64,000 nt of DNA from Rickettsia endosymbiont of Ceutorhynchus obstrictus (GCF_964026565.1 NZ_OZ032162.1:992001-1056000); one strand, 5' to 3'. Shown: positions 9,514-18,889, counted from the first letter of the stretch. The notes: generated by a model not told the origin, from the letters alone. A program made the numbers and translations.

Positions 9514-10851
9514 ATGGTCATTACAAACAAAGAAAAATACATAAATAAACCTATATCCTCTAGCTTAAAAGAAGAAAATACTTTTCCCTATCCTTCTGCT
9601 CCCTCTTACAATCCTCTTTATTCACCTCATCCTAACACTTATACGGTACTTTCTGATATTTTAGCGATATTATCCGATAGTTTCGATCAGTACCATATAT
9701 TACCTCCTATATTAGAACGGTGCTTAGGAGATACAACATTTGATTGGGATCAAAAAAACCTAGAAGGATCATCTATTATTAAACAATTAGTAAAAACTGA
9801 TTGTTCTGTATCATTACTAAAAAAAGTTTTAGACAAAGTTGATAATAAAAGTGATTTATATGAAGCACTAATAAATACAGATAATTCTATCGCAATTAAG
9901 TTGTTAGCTTCAAAAATATTAAATTCTAATGAAATAAGTCCTTATGAACATTATGCCTACGAACAACTAAAACATGACAAATTAGATTCTAGTATTTATA
10001 AAGATATACTAGCTCTTACTCCTGAAAAATATCTTGATTATGTTTTAAATTTAAAAAGTAACTCTCATTTAAAAGCTAAAGACATATATCAACTACAAAA
10101 AGATATATTAAAAATATGTTCCAAAGATAACGCGATTAATAAAACTATTCTTGATAAATTAGTAAAAAATGAGGATTCAAAATTACTAGAAAAGTTTTTA
10201 GAGATTCAAAAAGATATAGGAAAAACATCTTTAGAAGATAGCGTTAAGAATACAGATAATTATCATTTAGTTAAACCGTTAATCTCAAAAATATTCAAGG
10301 AGCATCACTCTGAAATAACCCCTTTAGAGGAGAAGGCACTTACCGCTTATTATAACTTCACAAAGGCAAAAGATCAGAATAATATAAACATGATGGTTCA
10401 CTCTACACGTAAAATGACTGATAATCTTAGCAAGTTTTATATGAGTAGTAAAAAACATAATGAAGCTCAGTTAATAAATCCATTTATTAACAAAATGAAA
10501 GAGGAGTTAAAATCATCAATTGCAGGAGATGATATACCGTTAAGTAAAAAATCTTCAAAGAACTTAATAAAAATATTAGATGTTAATAATGATTCGGTAG
10601 TGATTAATAAGTTGATAAGTAAAAATCAGCATAGCGAAAAACACCTTATCAAGAAACTTTCTTCAGATTCTGAGAGTTATGAAGATGCACTTAATAAATT
10701 TATTTATATCAAGGATACAGATAAGATAGACTCAAGTAATAATGACGCTAACTATTATTCTTATTGTCAAAATATATTTGAAAATACCTGGGATAGTATA
10801 CAAACTATAGGAGAAAACGTAGCATGGTATAGCAAATTCTTATCTTTTTAG
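9514..10851 (+). CDS. Hypothetical protein with internal helical repeats
   Basis: A 445-residue protein that I do not recognise. It begins with a Pro/Tyr/Ser-rich segment (residues 22-45) and continues as Lys/Leu/Asp-rich helical sequence with no signal peptide or membrane helix. Residues about 87-152 and 211-280 look like copies of one unit: each has an LVK..DS..LL.K.L start, an NTDN motif, a L.SKI segment and a Y/L-E..A...Y end, about 124 residues apart. The start is supported by AAAAAGGAAA eight to ten bases upstream. It converges on tsaB, 19 bases away. Cytoplasmic scaffold or secreted effector are both possible; neither is shown. Confidence 0.75.
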   Translation: MVITNKEKYINKPISSSLKEENTFPYPSAPSYNPLYSPHPNTYTVLSDILAILSDSFDQYHILPPILERCLGDTTFDWDQKNLEGSSIIKQLVKTDCSVSLLKKVLDKVDNKSDLYEALINTDNSIAIKLLASKILNSNEISPYEHYAYEQLKHDKLDSSIYKDILALTPEKYLDYVLNLKSNSHLKAKDIYQLQKDILKICSKDNAINKTILDKLVKNEDSKLLEKFLEIQKDIGKTSLEDSVKNTDNYHLVKPLISKIFKEHHSEITPLEEKALTAYYNFTKAKDQNNINMMVHSTRKMTDNLSKFYMSSKKHNEAQLINPFINKMKEELKSSIAGDDIPLSKKSSKNLIKILDVNNDSVVINKLISKNQHSEKHLIKKLSSDSESYEDALNKFIYIKDTDKIDSSNNDANYYSYCQNIFENTWDSIQTIGENVAWYSKFLSF

Positions 10852-10863
10852 AGTTGACTTTTA

Positions 10864-10900
10864 ACCCCAACTATGGATAAGAATTATCCATAATTCGCGT
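10864..10900. repeat. Short palindrome TATGGATAA-GAA-TTATCCATA, copy 1
   Basis: A 9-bp perfect inverted repeat at 10872-10892 between the converging hypothetical gene and tsaB. It encodes the last residues and stop codon of tsaB. A nearly identical segment, including flanks ccaactatgg and ttcgc, lies at 55442-55476 upstream of the Rrf2 gene. Confidence 0.7.
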
Positions 10901-11569
10901 TACTTTAACCTTAGCATCAGGGGGGCGGATATAAAGAGGTTCTATAGAATCGTTTATATCTTGCCCTGTATTGAGCTTGGCAGCTACATATTTACAAATA
11001 ATTGATGCCTTGACTCCGGCAAAACGCGGTAGGATTATTAAATTCAGTAAATGCTTAATTTTAGAGTAAATAAATTCTGCACCGCTACCGGCGCAAACTA
11101 TATTACCTTTTTCTTGTGCTAACAGATTAATAGCAAAATCATAATCTATTAGCACCGGCTTACTTGCCTCACCGATTTTGTTAAAAACTTGGCTATATAA
11201 TTGCCCCCGATAAGCATTTAAGAATATGTATATCTTATCATAATCTTTAACCTGCTCTATTGCCCTAAAATAAGCAAATTCAAAATTACTTACCGCCACC
11301 CTATTGATTTTTGTACCGAATAAAATACCTTTAGCCACTGCCAAACCGATTCTAATACCCGTGAAGCTTCCCGGTCCGTTAGTTACGGCTAAATAATCAA
11401 TATCATCATAGGTGCATTTACCGCTTTTAAGAACGTCTTCTATCATCGGTAAGATAGTTTCTGCTTGTCTAGAAGGCGAAAGCTCTTCTTGATAAGCTAA
11501 GATAGTTTCATTGTCCGAAAGTGCCACGGAAGCGCTATTATTTGCCGTATCAAATGCTAAAATTTTCAT
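10871..11569 (-). CDS. tsaB: tRNA N6-adenosine threonylcarbamoyltransferase subunit TsaB
   Basis: TsaB (YeaZ) is the partner that supports TsaD in making t6A37 in ANN-decoding tRNAs. The ASKHA-fold N-terminus FDTANNSASVAL (residues 6-17) and the conserved VTNGPGSFTGIRIGLAVAKGI motif (residues about 63-83) are intact. The length, 232 residues, fits TsaB and is shorter than TsaD, so this is the accessory subunit. The last residues (IMDNSYP) and stop codon are encoded by a small palindrome that also occurs at 55.4 kb. No operon partner is adjacent. Confidence 0.93.
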   Translation of the reverse strand: MKILAFDTANNSASVALSDNETILAYQEELSPSRQAETILPMIEDVLKSGKCTYDDIDYLAVTNGPGSFTGIRIGLAVAKGILFGTKINRVAVSNFEFAYFRAIEQVKDYDKIYIFLNAYRGQLYSQVFNKIGEASKPVLIDYDFAINLLAQEKGNIVCAGSGAEFIYSKIKHLLNLIILPRFAGVKASIICKYVAAKLNTGQDINDSIEPLYIRPPDAKVKVTRIMDNSYP

Positions 11570-11693
11570 TATTTTATATTTAAATTGTGTAGTATAACAT
11601 AATCAACTCAGCTCCATTTGCATACAAGGCGCGAGGAGCGAAGCCTATAAATTAATAGGCGAGCCGACGAGCAAGGATGTAGGCGAGTGGGGA

Positions 11694-12401
11694 TCAGTTG
11701 ATTATGTAATCAATAAAAGCCTGCCGTGCATAAGGCTGCTGATTATTATAAAAGAAATATCTATTAAAAAAATAAGTGGTTAAAGTTAGGGCTTGTTTTT
11801 TTTCGGATAAAGTAATTTCATGATTGCTTAAAGTTAGAAATCTTGGTAAAATCAATAGCTTATCGTGATAAGGTAATCCTATTTCCTCACATAACGCTCG
11901 CCCTGATTTGGGAGAAACGTAACTTAAATTGCTTGTTACCTTGGTAACTGCACACTTATCAAGCACTAGTTCATAACCCGCTTCGGCTAGCATCGCAAGC
12001 TCAAAATTAATATAATTCCGGAAACAAAAATTTTCTGTTAATTTCCCCAAATATTCTACCAGAAAAGTAAAAAAATTAGGATGGCTTTCTCGCTCATGAA
12101 AGGCAAGTTTAATTAAAGAGATAACAGAATTGAAAGCATAAAGCTTAGCTTTATTACTTAATAATAAACCGCTATAAGCTTTAATAAGCTCGCCCCTTGC
12201 TAGCCCTATATGCTCATGTAACCTTGCCTGCCAAAAAAAGTCTATAATATTTCCTTCTTGATATATCGCTTTAGTTTTTTTAGACGATTCTTTAGTGAAT
12301 CCTGAATATAACCCATGATTTTCAGTAAAAACCGTAAGAATAAAAGAATTTTCTTTTAAAGGTTTTTTAGCAATTATTATTCCTATGTCTTTGAAGTTCA
12401 T
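11694..12401 (-). CDS. recO: DNA repair protein RecO
   Basis: RecO helps load RecA on SSB-coated single strands in the RecFOR gap-repair pathway. The 235-residue protein has the N-terminal OB-fold pattern GIIIAKKPLKENSFILTVFTENHGLYSGFTK and the helical C-terminal part with RALC.E.GLPY and the LTLTTYFFNRY end. The last bases overlap nothing; its start overlaps the end of the small upstream gene by 35 bases in another frame, suggesting coupled translation. The usual C-terminal zinc cysteines are not apparent. Confidence 0.92.
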   Translation of the reverse strand: MNFKDIGIIIAKKPLKENSFILTVFTENHGLYSGFTKESSKKTKAIYQEGNIIDFFWQARLHEHIGLARGELIKAYSGLLLSNKAKLYAFNSVISLIKLAFHERESHPNFFTFLVEYLGKLTENFCFRNYINFELAMLAEAGYELVLDKCAVTKVTSNLSYVSPKSGRALCEEIGLPYHDKLLILPRFLTLSNHEITLSEKKQALTLTTYFFNRYFFYNNQQPYARQAFIDYIIN

Positions 12402-12693
12402 ATATTTTTATTGCTTCAGCTGAATTACCGGTATATGTTATATCTTTATAGTTAAGCTTAATTGCCGTAAATAATGCCGGATGATTATCTTCTACATTTA
12501 CAATGATTTTTACAATTTTCTCTAAAAATTCTTTAGTTAATTGCTTAAACATATAATCAACAACTAACATCCCATAATATTTCGTGCTACCGGCCTTATT
12601 TGTTAATATAATTGGAGCATCACAAGACAATAAAAAATTCCTAGCATCCTCTAGATTTTCTATTTCATAAACTACCGGCTGTTGTGTATTCAT
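12367..12693 (-). CDS. Conserved small hypothetical protein upstream of recO
   Basis: A 108-residue protein that I do not recognise as a named family. It is soluble, with alternating beta-like (IILTNKAGSTKYYGMLVVDYMF, VKIIVNVEDNHPALFTAIKLNY) and helical segments and one Cys near position 29. The 35-base overlap with recO and codon use like its neighbours support a real gene. A repeat block lies immediately upstream, so the promoter must be within or close to repeat DNA. A role linked to recO would be only an inference from position. Confidence 0.65.
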   Translation of the reverse strand: MNTQQPVVYEIENLEDARNFLLSCDAPIILTNKAGSTKYYGMLVVDYMFKQLTKEFLEKIVKIIVNVEDNHPALFTAIKLNYKDITYTGNSAEAIKIYELQRHRNNNC

Positions 12694-12725
12694 AATAAGC
12701 CCTTATGTCATTCCTGCAAGGAGTG

Positions 12726-12902
12726 AGCGTTGTTGCATGGATCGAAAATTGCTATATTTTGGGTATTCTTTAAAAGTACCGCGATGTCATGCCGTGGCTT
12801 GACCACGGCATCCAGTCAGGCTTTTTAATTTTTTCTGGATACCGTGGTCAAGCCACGGTATGACAAGTTTTAAGCGATTTTAACCATCCATGCAACAAAG
12901 CC
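12726..12902. mobile_element. 177-bp palindromic element (ccgtggcttgacc core), copy 1
   Basis: Ends resemble GGCTTTGTTGCATGGATC in inverted orientation. The core is a long palindrome (catgccgtggcttgaccacgg / ccgtggtcaagccacggtatg). Apart from a few bases at the two tips, the sequence is identical to 25226-25402, implying recent spread or gene conversion. Confidence 0.8.
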
Positions 12903-12906
12903 TACA

Positions 12907-13129
12907 GCATTGTTGCGTGACTCTAAAAAAGTGCCGTATGTCATTCCTGCTGCCCTTTATGTCATTCCTGCGAAGGCAGGAATCCAGAAAAATAATGGTC
13001 ATGCTGAACTTGTTTCAGCATCTATTGAAAAATATCCTGAAATAAATTCAGGATGACTATTAATTTTCTAGATTCCCGCCTGCGCGGGAATGACATAGAA
13101 CATGCTTTAACCTATCCACGCAACAACAA
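12907..13129. repeat. Palindromic element (cattcctgc/cattcccgc core)
   Basis: Starts attgttgcgtgactc and ends near 13129 with tatccacgcaacaa. The outer stem gtcattcctgc pairs with gcgggaatgac. Two inner hairpins are visible: catgctgaacttgtttcagcat and atcctgaaataaattcaggat. Together with the preceding element it fills the gap before radA. Confidence 0.75.
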
Positions 13130-13153
13130 TTCTTGAAAGACGAGCAGTATATA

Positions 13154-14494
13154 TTATTTTATTATCTCTTTTAACTCTCTTAAATGAGTAACAGAAGAAA
13201 TAAAATCATATTGTAAATTTTCTAACTTAGAGCAAATAATTTTATTAAATCCAAGCTTGACGGCTTCTTTTATTCTAGCATTGGCTTGGGATGTTTTTCT
13301 TATTTCTCCGGATAAACCTATTTCCCCGAAAAATACGCTCTGCTCCGGTACCGCTATATTCGTTGCGGCTGAAATTAATGCGGCAGCTACCGCTAAATCC
13401 GAAGCCGGTTCGGTAATTTTAAGACCTCCCGCAACGCTTAAATACACTTCATGAGCAGATAAATTAAGCCCTATTCTACTACTAAGCACCGCTAAAATCA
13501 TCGATAACCGATTTAAATCCCATCCAACGGCGGAACGCCTAGGAGTAACCATATTTGAAGGCACGATTAACGCTTGAACTTCCGTAAGTAGCGGTCTTGA
13601 TCCTTCAAGACCCGCAAAAATTGCAATGCCGGTTACGTTTTTATCGCGTTTCATTAAAAATAATTCAGACGGGTTAGATACTTCCGTCAAACCCGTACTA
13701 CTCATCTCAAAAACACCAATCTCCCCTACTCCGCCGAAACGATTTTTATAGGAACGTAAAATACGAAAATGGTTATTATGATCTCCTTCAAAATATAATA
13801 CCGTATCTACCAAATGCTCTAATATTTTAGGACCCGCAAGTTGCCCGTCTTTCGTTACGTGACAACTAAGCAGCAGAATAATATTATTTTGCTTAGCATA
13901 ATTTACTAGTTCGTAAGCGCAAGCACGAATTTGAGAAACAGTACCGGGCGGGGAAGATAATTCTTTTGTTGAAATGGTTTGGATAGAATCGATAACTACT
14001 AAATCAATATTTTCTTTATTTGCCTCAATGGTTGAAATAATATCTTCTAAATTAGTAGCAGCTAAAATATTTGTTTCTTTATTTACTAGCTCTAGCCTTA
14101 AAGCCCGGAGTTTTATTTGATCAAGCGATTCCTCACCTGTGATATATAAGCAATTGATATTTATAGGAAATGAGCTGGCGACCAACTGCAATAACAAAGT
14201 TGATTTACCGATTCCGGGATCACCGCCGATTAAAATAGCGGAACCGGTAACAAGCCCGCCGCCGAGAACTCTATTTAATTCGTGGATAGGTGTCGGGATA
14301 CGTAATTGCTCGATCGCAACGCTTGAGAGTTTTTCTATATTTTGTTTACTACCGGCTTTTACAAGCGCTTTATTTGAGCTTACTATTTCTTCGAGAATTG
14401 TTCCCCATACTCCGCAATCAAAACACTGACCTGACCATTTAAGGCTAACATTACCGCAATTTGAGCATGTATAGTGTTTTTTTTCTTTGCTCAT
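13154..14494 (-). CDS. radA: DNA repair protein RadA
   Basis: RadA (Sms) is a RecA-like, hexameric branch-migration helicase acting in recombination. At 446 residues it has all family marks: the four-cysteine zinc finger CSNCGNVSLKWSGQCFDCG (residues 9-27), the Walker A GGDPGIGKST near residue 91, the RadA-specific KNRFG motif, and a Lon-protease-like C-terminal domain (PASDLAVAAALISA, FFGEIGLSGEIR). The start ATG at 14494 directly precedes the zinc finger. Flanked by repeat blocks on both sides, so it is probably transcribed alone. Confidence 0.96.
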   Translation of the reverse strand: MSKEKKHYTCSNCGNVSLKWSGQCFDCGVWGTILEEIVSSNKALVKAGSKQNIEKLSSVAIEQLRIPTPIHELNRVLGGGLVTGSAILIGGDPGIGKSTLLLQLVASSFPININCLYITGEESLDQIKLRALRLELVNKETNILAATNLEDIISTIEANKENIDLVVIDSIQTISTKELSSPPGTVSQIRACAYELVNYAKQNNIILLLSCHVTKDGQLAGPKILEHLVDTVLYFEGDHNNHFRILRSYKNRFGGVGEIGVFEMSSTGLTEVSNPSELFLMKRDKNVTGIAIFAGLEGSRPLLTEVQALIVPSNMVTPRRSAVGWDLNRLSMILAVLSSRIGLNLSAHEVYLSVAGGLKITEPASDLAVAAALISAATNIAVPEQSVFFGEIGLSGEIRKTSQANARIKEAVKLGFNKIICSKLENLQYDFISSVTHLRELKEIIK

Positions 14495-14529
14495 ACTTTA
14501 TATATGTATTCTTATGTTAGTGTCATTAC

Positions 14530-14720
14530 TGCGAGGCGTTGTTAGGTGGATAGGTTAAGCGTGTTCAATGTCATTCCCGTGAAAACGGGAATCCAGGCTT
14601 TCTTTTGTCATGCTGAACTTGATTCAGCATCTAATTAAGGATATCCTGAAATAAATTCAGCATGACTCTATAATTTTTCCGGATTCCCGTTTTCACGGGA
14701 ATGACATCATCTTTTAGACA
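14530..14720. repeat. Palindromic element between radA and rsmD
   Basis: Outer stem gtcattcccgtgaaaacggga at about 14570 pairs with tcccgttttcacgggaatgac ending near 14705. Inside are the tcatgctgaacttgattcagcat and tcctgaaataaattcagcatga hairpins. Ends are degenerate (gcgttgttaggtgg, ttcacgcaac) and no target duplication is seen. Confidence 0.7.
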
Positions 14721-14729
14721 TTTCTCATT

Positions 14730-15308
14730 TCACGCAACCGTAACATAAGTATACCTTAAAACAAGTAACTTACTCTTACCATATACCTTATCTTTAATTA
14801 TTTCTACATCTTTATCTAATAGGTAATTATCGGTTTTAGACATTTCAATAACTATAATAGAGCCGTTTTTTAACCAGTTATTTTTTATGAGTTCCTTCAT
14901 TACTTTAGGCACTATATTATTGTAATATGGAGGATCAATAAAAACGAGGTCAAAAACTTTATTAGCTTTGGGTAGAATTAAAGCATTTATATTAACAAAA
15001 TAAGCTTTATCCGACTCTCCTAACGTTTTAGCAAATTCTTTCGCCACTTTCAGACATTCAAGATTTGCATCGATCAAGGTAATAGTTCCGACGCCTCTCG
15101 ATAAAGCTTCAAAAGCGAGGCTACCGCTACCGGAAAATAGGTCTAAAACATTAATGTTATTTTCAAATAATTTATAGTCAATAAATTCTCCGGAGCTTAA
15201 GATACTAAATAATGCTTCACGAAACTTGCCGGTAGAGGGTCTGTATTTCGCTTTTTCTAAAGTAGGTATTACTAGATTTTTATACTTACCGGCTATAATT
15301 TTTAACAC
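14730..15308 (-). CDS. rsmD: 16S rRNA (guanine966-N2)-methyltransferase RsmD
   Basis: Methylates G966 in helix 31 of 16S rRNA. The 192-residue protein has the Rossmann SAM-binding motif DLFSGSGSLAFEALSRG near residues 56-72 and the N6/N2-methylase catalytic motif DPPY near residue 125. The N-terminal IIAGKYKN..I and RPSTGKFREALFSIL segments are typical. The start is GTG at 15308, which abuts the TAA stop of the preceding frame (15311-15309) with no spacing, so initiation may depend on translation of the upstream gene or its remnant. Confidence 0.94.
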   Translation of the reverse strand: MLKIIAGKYKNLVIPTLEKAKYRPSTGKFREALFSILSSGEFIDYKLFENNINVLDLFSGSGSLAFEALSRGVGTITLIDANLECLKVAKEFAKTLGESDKAYFVNINALILPKANKVFDLVFIDPPYYNNIVPKVMKELIKNNWLKNGSIIVIEMSKTDNYLLDKDVEIIKDKVYGKSKLLVLRYTYVTVA

Positions 15309-15625
15309 TTATTTTGCCTTGACTTTTCCGGGATTTTTACTGTTACTAATAACTTTTTGCGTATGTTCTCCAACAACTGCTCTTTTATCTATTTTAATAT
15401 CTTCTTTCTTACTCTTCACCTTAGGAGGCAAAACATTATGTTGCCGTAATATTGCTGCTTGTTTAGATTTATCAATATTATTCTCAACCTTGTTTAGATT
15501 ATTTGCTTTTGCTTTTTCATTTTCTTTAGCATAATTCTGTCGTGCTTGCTGTGCTTCTTTTACTTTTTCATCAATATCTTCAGGCGGCGGCGAGATATAT
15601 TTATCTATAGTTGCACTTAAATTTT
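15309..15625 (-). pseudogene. Detached C-terminal segment of the pentapeptide-repeat protein
   Basis: An open frame of about 105 codons without any ATG, reading KEASKNLSATIDKYISPPPE through a Lys/Asn/Gln-rich helical tail to ...KNPGKVKAK and a TAA at 15311-15309. It lies one base out of phase directly behind the stop of the pentapeptide protein. Removing one A from the AAAAA run at about 15628-15632 would join the two frames as LKLKEASKN.... I infer a recent single-base insertion in a homopolymer, or a slippery site. No stop interrupts the remnant, which supports a recent event. Confidence 0.65.
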
Positions 15626-18063
15626 TAGAAGCTTCTTTTTAATTTAAGTAAAGGTTTTTGAGTGATTTTATATGTAGCAATTGCAGCTCCCGTGCCAACT
15701 ATAGCACCTCCTGCAGCTAAAGCAATTGCAGCTGTGGTTCCAATTCCTGTTACAGCAAGTATAGGCAATACGGCAAATGGAGCAGCTGCTACTGCGAGTC
15801 CCACTACCACCGCAACTGCTACCAATGCTTTTTTACTTGCCAGGAGATTTGTAATGCTACTAATTCCTTCCGTAGCTCCTTTACCGATTTTAGTACAAAA
15901 TTGTCCGATAGTAGATTTTAAAAACCAACCGCTTTGTTCTCGAGCATGAATTTTATCTTTCAATGCGCTTATTTCATTAATTTCTGCTAAATTTTTAGTG
16001 CCGTTTGCATTATGATATTCTACCTGACCTTTTGCAACTCCCTTAGTATCATGTAGTTGCGTCCCGTCATCTATTTGCGCTCTATCAAAGTCTGCCGCTT
16101 CTTTATTAATTCCGCCTAAATTTGTTCCTTTAAGATTAGCTCGTCGAAGATTAGCTTCTTTAAATATAGATTCTGTAGCGTCTGCGCACTGTAGATTTAC
16201 GTTTTCTAATACTGCCTTAGTAAAATCACCTTTTGATATAACTGCTCTTTCCGCAATAAGATTTTTCAAATTAGCTTCTCGAGCTTGTATATTTGCGGCA
16301 ATTGCATCCGAAATATTTAAACCTTCTGCATTCGCCTTAGTCAAAATAGCATTACTTAGGTTACTAAATTGTGCGCTTGCGTTTTCAAGAGTTGCTCCGG
16401 TAAGATCGGCAAATGCAAGATTTGCTTGATCAAGTAAAGCTTTTTCCATAGGAGCGTTAACCAATTTAACCCTCTCCATAACAGCCTTTCTAAAATCTGC
16501 TTCCTCTAAAGATAACATCTCATTAAACTCTGCATCGCTAAAGTAAGATTCCCTTGCAACAACGCCTTTCATGTTACAGTCAGTAAATTTTACTCCTAAA
16601 GCGTGTGCATTATCTATAAAAGCTTTTTCAAAATTTGAAGAAATTATAGTAGCTTGATCTAACAATCCTTTAGTTAAGGTTGTTTCTCGCATTTTTACAT
16701 CTTGCATATCGGCATAAGCAAGAGATATCCCTGTAAGGTTAGATTGATTCCATTCTGTATCTTTAACAGTTACTTTTTGGGCATCGGCATTAATCATTAT
16801 AGTCGCATTAAAATTACTATTACTAATCTCTGACTGCGATAAATTCACTTTCGGCATATAAGCACGAGACATATCACTATCTTTAATGATACTTCCTTTT
16901 AAATCGGCAAAAAGAAATTTAGTATCACTAGCTAAAACTTTTTCAAATAATGCTTCTTGCAAATTTGCTCCTTCAAAATTTGCCGCTCTCATATCGCAAT
17001 TAATGATTTTAGTATTTTCTAAGTTAGCACCGACAAATAAAGCTTTCCTAAGGTCAAGATTTTTAAGCTCTCTGCCGGCTAAATTTATGTCTGAAAGATC
17101 GGGAATTATATTTAAGTCCGCCGATAATTTTTTTTCCTTTCTAATAAATTCTATCAGAGATAATTTATCTTCATGCTTTGCAGCTTCTTTTAAATATGTT
17201 TCAAACTCTTCTTCTGTTAATTTTATCGAAGTTTTTAAAGCGCTTCTCTCTTGTGCATTTGAGCCTATACCGTAAGAGTGGTCTGTTTGAACGGGTATAT
17301 TTTCATCTAATAATTGCTTAAAAATTGTATCAATATTATTGCCGCAAAACATTCTAAGATTATCGGAGGCAAATATTTCAGTTTCTAATATATTTGCTTC
17401 TTTTTGTAATTTTTCTATTGCTAATAAATTCTTTTGACGAGCTTCCTTAATATTTTCTTCACTATTCCAAAATCTATTAGCAAATGCCGTCAAAATACCC
17501 GGATTGTCTAAATTTTGTCGTAACGCTTTTAAGTCGTCTTTTTTTTCTTCTAACTCTTTTTGTTTTGCAGTTAAATCCTTTTCATTTTTTATATCTTTAT
17601 CTATATATTTATTTAATTTTTCAATATCAGAAAAAGCTACTTTTATGCCGTTAATTTTTTCAGATAAATTATTGATTTCTAAAGTTTCTTCATTAATATC
17701 CGTATAATTGAAATCTGTATAATGAAGATTTGCGCCTCTTAAATCGGTATTAATAAACTGACACTCATTAAATTTTGTGTTCATTAAATCAGTATCGCAT
17801 AAAACTGCATCAGTAAAATTACAGTTAGTAAATATAGCTTCCTTTAATATTACTCCTTGTAAATCGGCATTTGTAAGATTTAAATCATTTATTTCTTGGT
17901 TAGCTAAATTGGCAACAATAATTTTATTATTATCTTCTTTATAATATTTATCTTTTATAAAATCATTAAAAGGAATATTATTATTTTCTTTTAAGTAATC
18001 GATATAGTCTTTTAAATCTTGAGTATTGCATGAGTGAGAAGTAAGCAGTAGAGAACTGGGCAT
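15625..18063 (-). CDS. Pentapeptide-repeat membrane protein
   Basis: An 812-residue protein with two blocks of A(D/N)LXX-like pentapeptides, at about residues 58-125 and 318-668, which should fold as right-handed quadrilateral beta-helices. Between them is a Lys/Glu-rich coiled-coil segment (residues about 135-240). Near the C-terminus (about 735-800) is an Ala/Val/Gly-rich hydrophobic region long enough for two membrane helices. No signal peptide is seen. Function is unknown; such repeats mediate protein binding and occur in rickettsial surface or secreted candidates. The frame ends early compared with the open sequence just downstream (see 15309-15625), so the protein probably lost about 105 residues. 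Confidence 0.85.
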   Translation of the reverse strand: MPSSLLLTSHSCNTQDLKDYIDYLKENNNIPFNDFIKDKYYKEDNNKIIVANLANQEINDLNLTNADLQGVILKEAIFTNCNFTDAVLCDTDLMNTKFNECQFINTDLRGANLHYTDFNYTDINEETLEINNLSEKINGIKVAFSDIEKLNKYIDKDIKNEKDLTAKQKELEEKKDDLKALRQNLDNPGILTAFANRFWNSEENIKEARQKNLLAIEKLQKEANILETEIFASDNLRMFCGNNIDTIFKQLLDENIPVQTDHSYGIGSNAQERSALKTSIKLTEEEFETYLKEAAKHEDKLSLIEFIRKEKKLSADLNIIPDLSDINLAGRELKNLDLRKALFVGANLENTKIINCDMRAANFEGANLQEALFEKVLASDTKFLFADLKGSIIKDSDMSRAYMPKVNLSQSEISNSNFNATIMINADAQKVTVKDTEWNQSNLTGISLAYADMQDVKMRETTLTKGLLDQATIISSNFEKAFIDNAHALGVKFTDCNMKGVVARESYFSDAEFNEMLSLEEADFRKAVMERVKLVNAPMEKALLDQANLAFADLTGATLENASAQFSNLSNAILTKANAEGLNISDAIAANIQAREANLKNLIAERAVISKGDFTKAVLENVNLQCADATESIFKEANLRRANLKGTNLGGINKEAADFDRAQIDDGTQLHDTKGVAKGQVEYHNANGTKNLAEINEISALKDKIHAREQSGWFLKSTIGQFCTKIGKGATEGISSITNLLASKKALVAVAVVVGLAVAAAPFAVLPILAVTGIGTTAAIALAAGGAIVGTGAAIATYKITQKPLLKLKRSF

Positions 18064-18117
18064 AATTTACCTAAAAATTTACTTAATTAAATAGCCTTCA
18101 ATAAAAAGTATAAAATA

Positions 18118-18813
18118 TTACATAACTTGTAAACTTTTTATATATTTTACTTCCTTATACTCCCCGGCTTTAAGATTATCCAGTGTAAAATTCCCATATT
18201 GAGTTCGGATTAAACGATTAACTTTTAAACCGAAATATTCAAATATTTTTCTAATTTCACGATTTTTTCCTTCAGTTAAAACTACTTCAAACCATGAATT
18301 AGTTGTGCTTTCCTGAATTAGCTTTATTGATTCCGGATTATAATATATACCGTTAATTTTTATATTGCGGTAATTACCATTTAATAAAGACTGAGGGTTT
18401 CCGTAAGCTCTTACCTTATATATACGCTTTATTTTATTTGCAGGCAATTCAAATTGCCTTGCTAAATCACCGCTATTAGTGAGCAATAACAATCCTTCAC
18501 TATTTAAATCTAATCTACCTACTGAAATTACACGAGGCAAACCGACCAATTCTTCAAATACTGTTTTTCGAGCTAACGGGTCTTTATGAGTGGTAATTAA
18601 ACCTACAGGCTTATAATATATCCAAAGCCTTGTTCCTTGCTGCTGATTTATTAATGTTCCTGATACTTCAATTTGATTGTCATCGTTAACATTTGTTGCA
18701 GGATATACAATTATAGAACCGTCAACTTTTACCTTACCTGCAATGATTAATCCTTCTGCATCGCGCCGAGAACACACTCCGGAATTACTAATTGCTTTGG
18801 CTAGTCTTTGCAT
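18118..18813 (-). CDS. rluB: Ribosomal large subunit pseudouridine synthase B-like
   Basis: RsuA/RluB-type pseudouridine synthase, probably modifying U2605-equivalent in 23S rRNA. An S4 RNA-binding domain (residues 1-60; MQRLAKAISNSGVCSRRDAEGLIIAGKVKVDG) is followed by the catalytic motif VGRLDLNSEGLLLLTNSGDLA with the nucleophilic Asp, and the GKNREIRKIFEYFGL motif. The chosen start, ATG at 18813, begins the S4 domain. The same frame stays open 28 codons further upstream, but that stretch runs into a palindromic repeat and is not family sequence. The assignment to RluB rather than RsuA/RluE is likely but not proven. Confidence 0.9.
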   Translation of the reverse strand: MQRLAKAISNSGVCSRRDAEGLIIAGKVKVDGSIIVYPATNVNDDNQIEVSGTLINQQQGTRLWIYYKPVGLITTHKDPLARKTVFEELVGLPRVISVGRLDLNSEGLLLLTNSGDLARQFELPANKIKRIYKVRAYGNPQSLLNGNYRNIKINGIYYNPESIKLIQESTTNSWFEVVLTEGKNREIRKIFEYFGLKVNRLIRTQYGNFTLDNLKAGEYKEVKYIKSLQVM

Positions 18814-18889
18814 ATGATTTAGAGATTCATTTGAAGAGTTATAATTTGATGTTATTATTGCTGCGTGGATACCCCAAACGTCATTGCGA

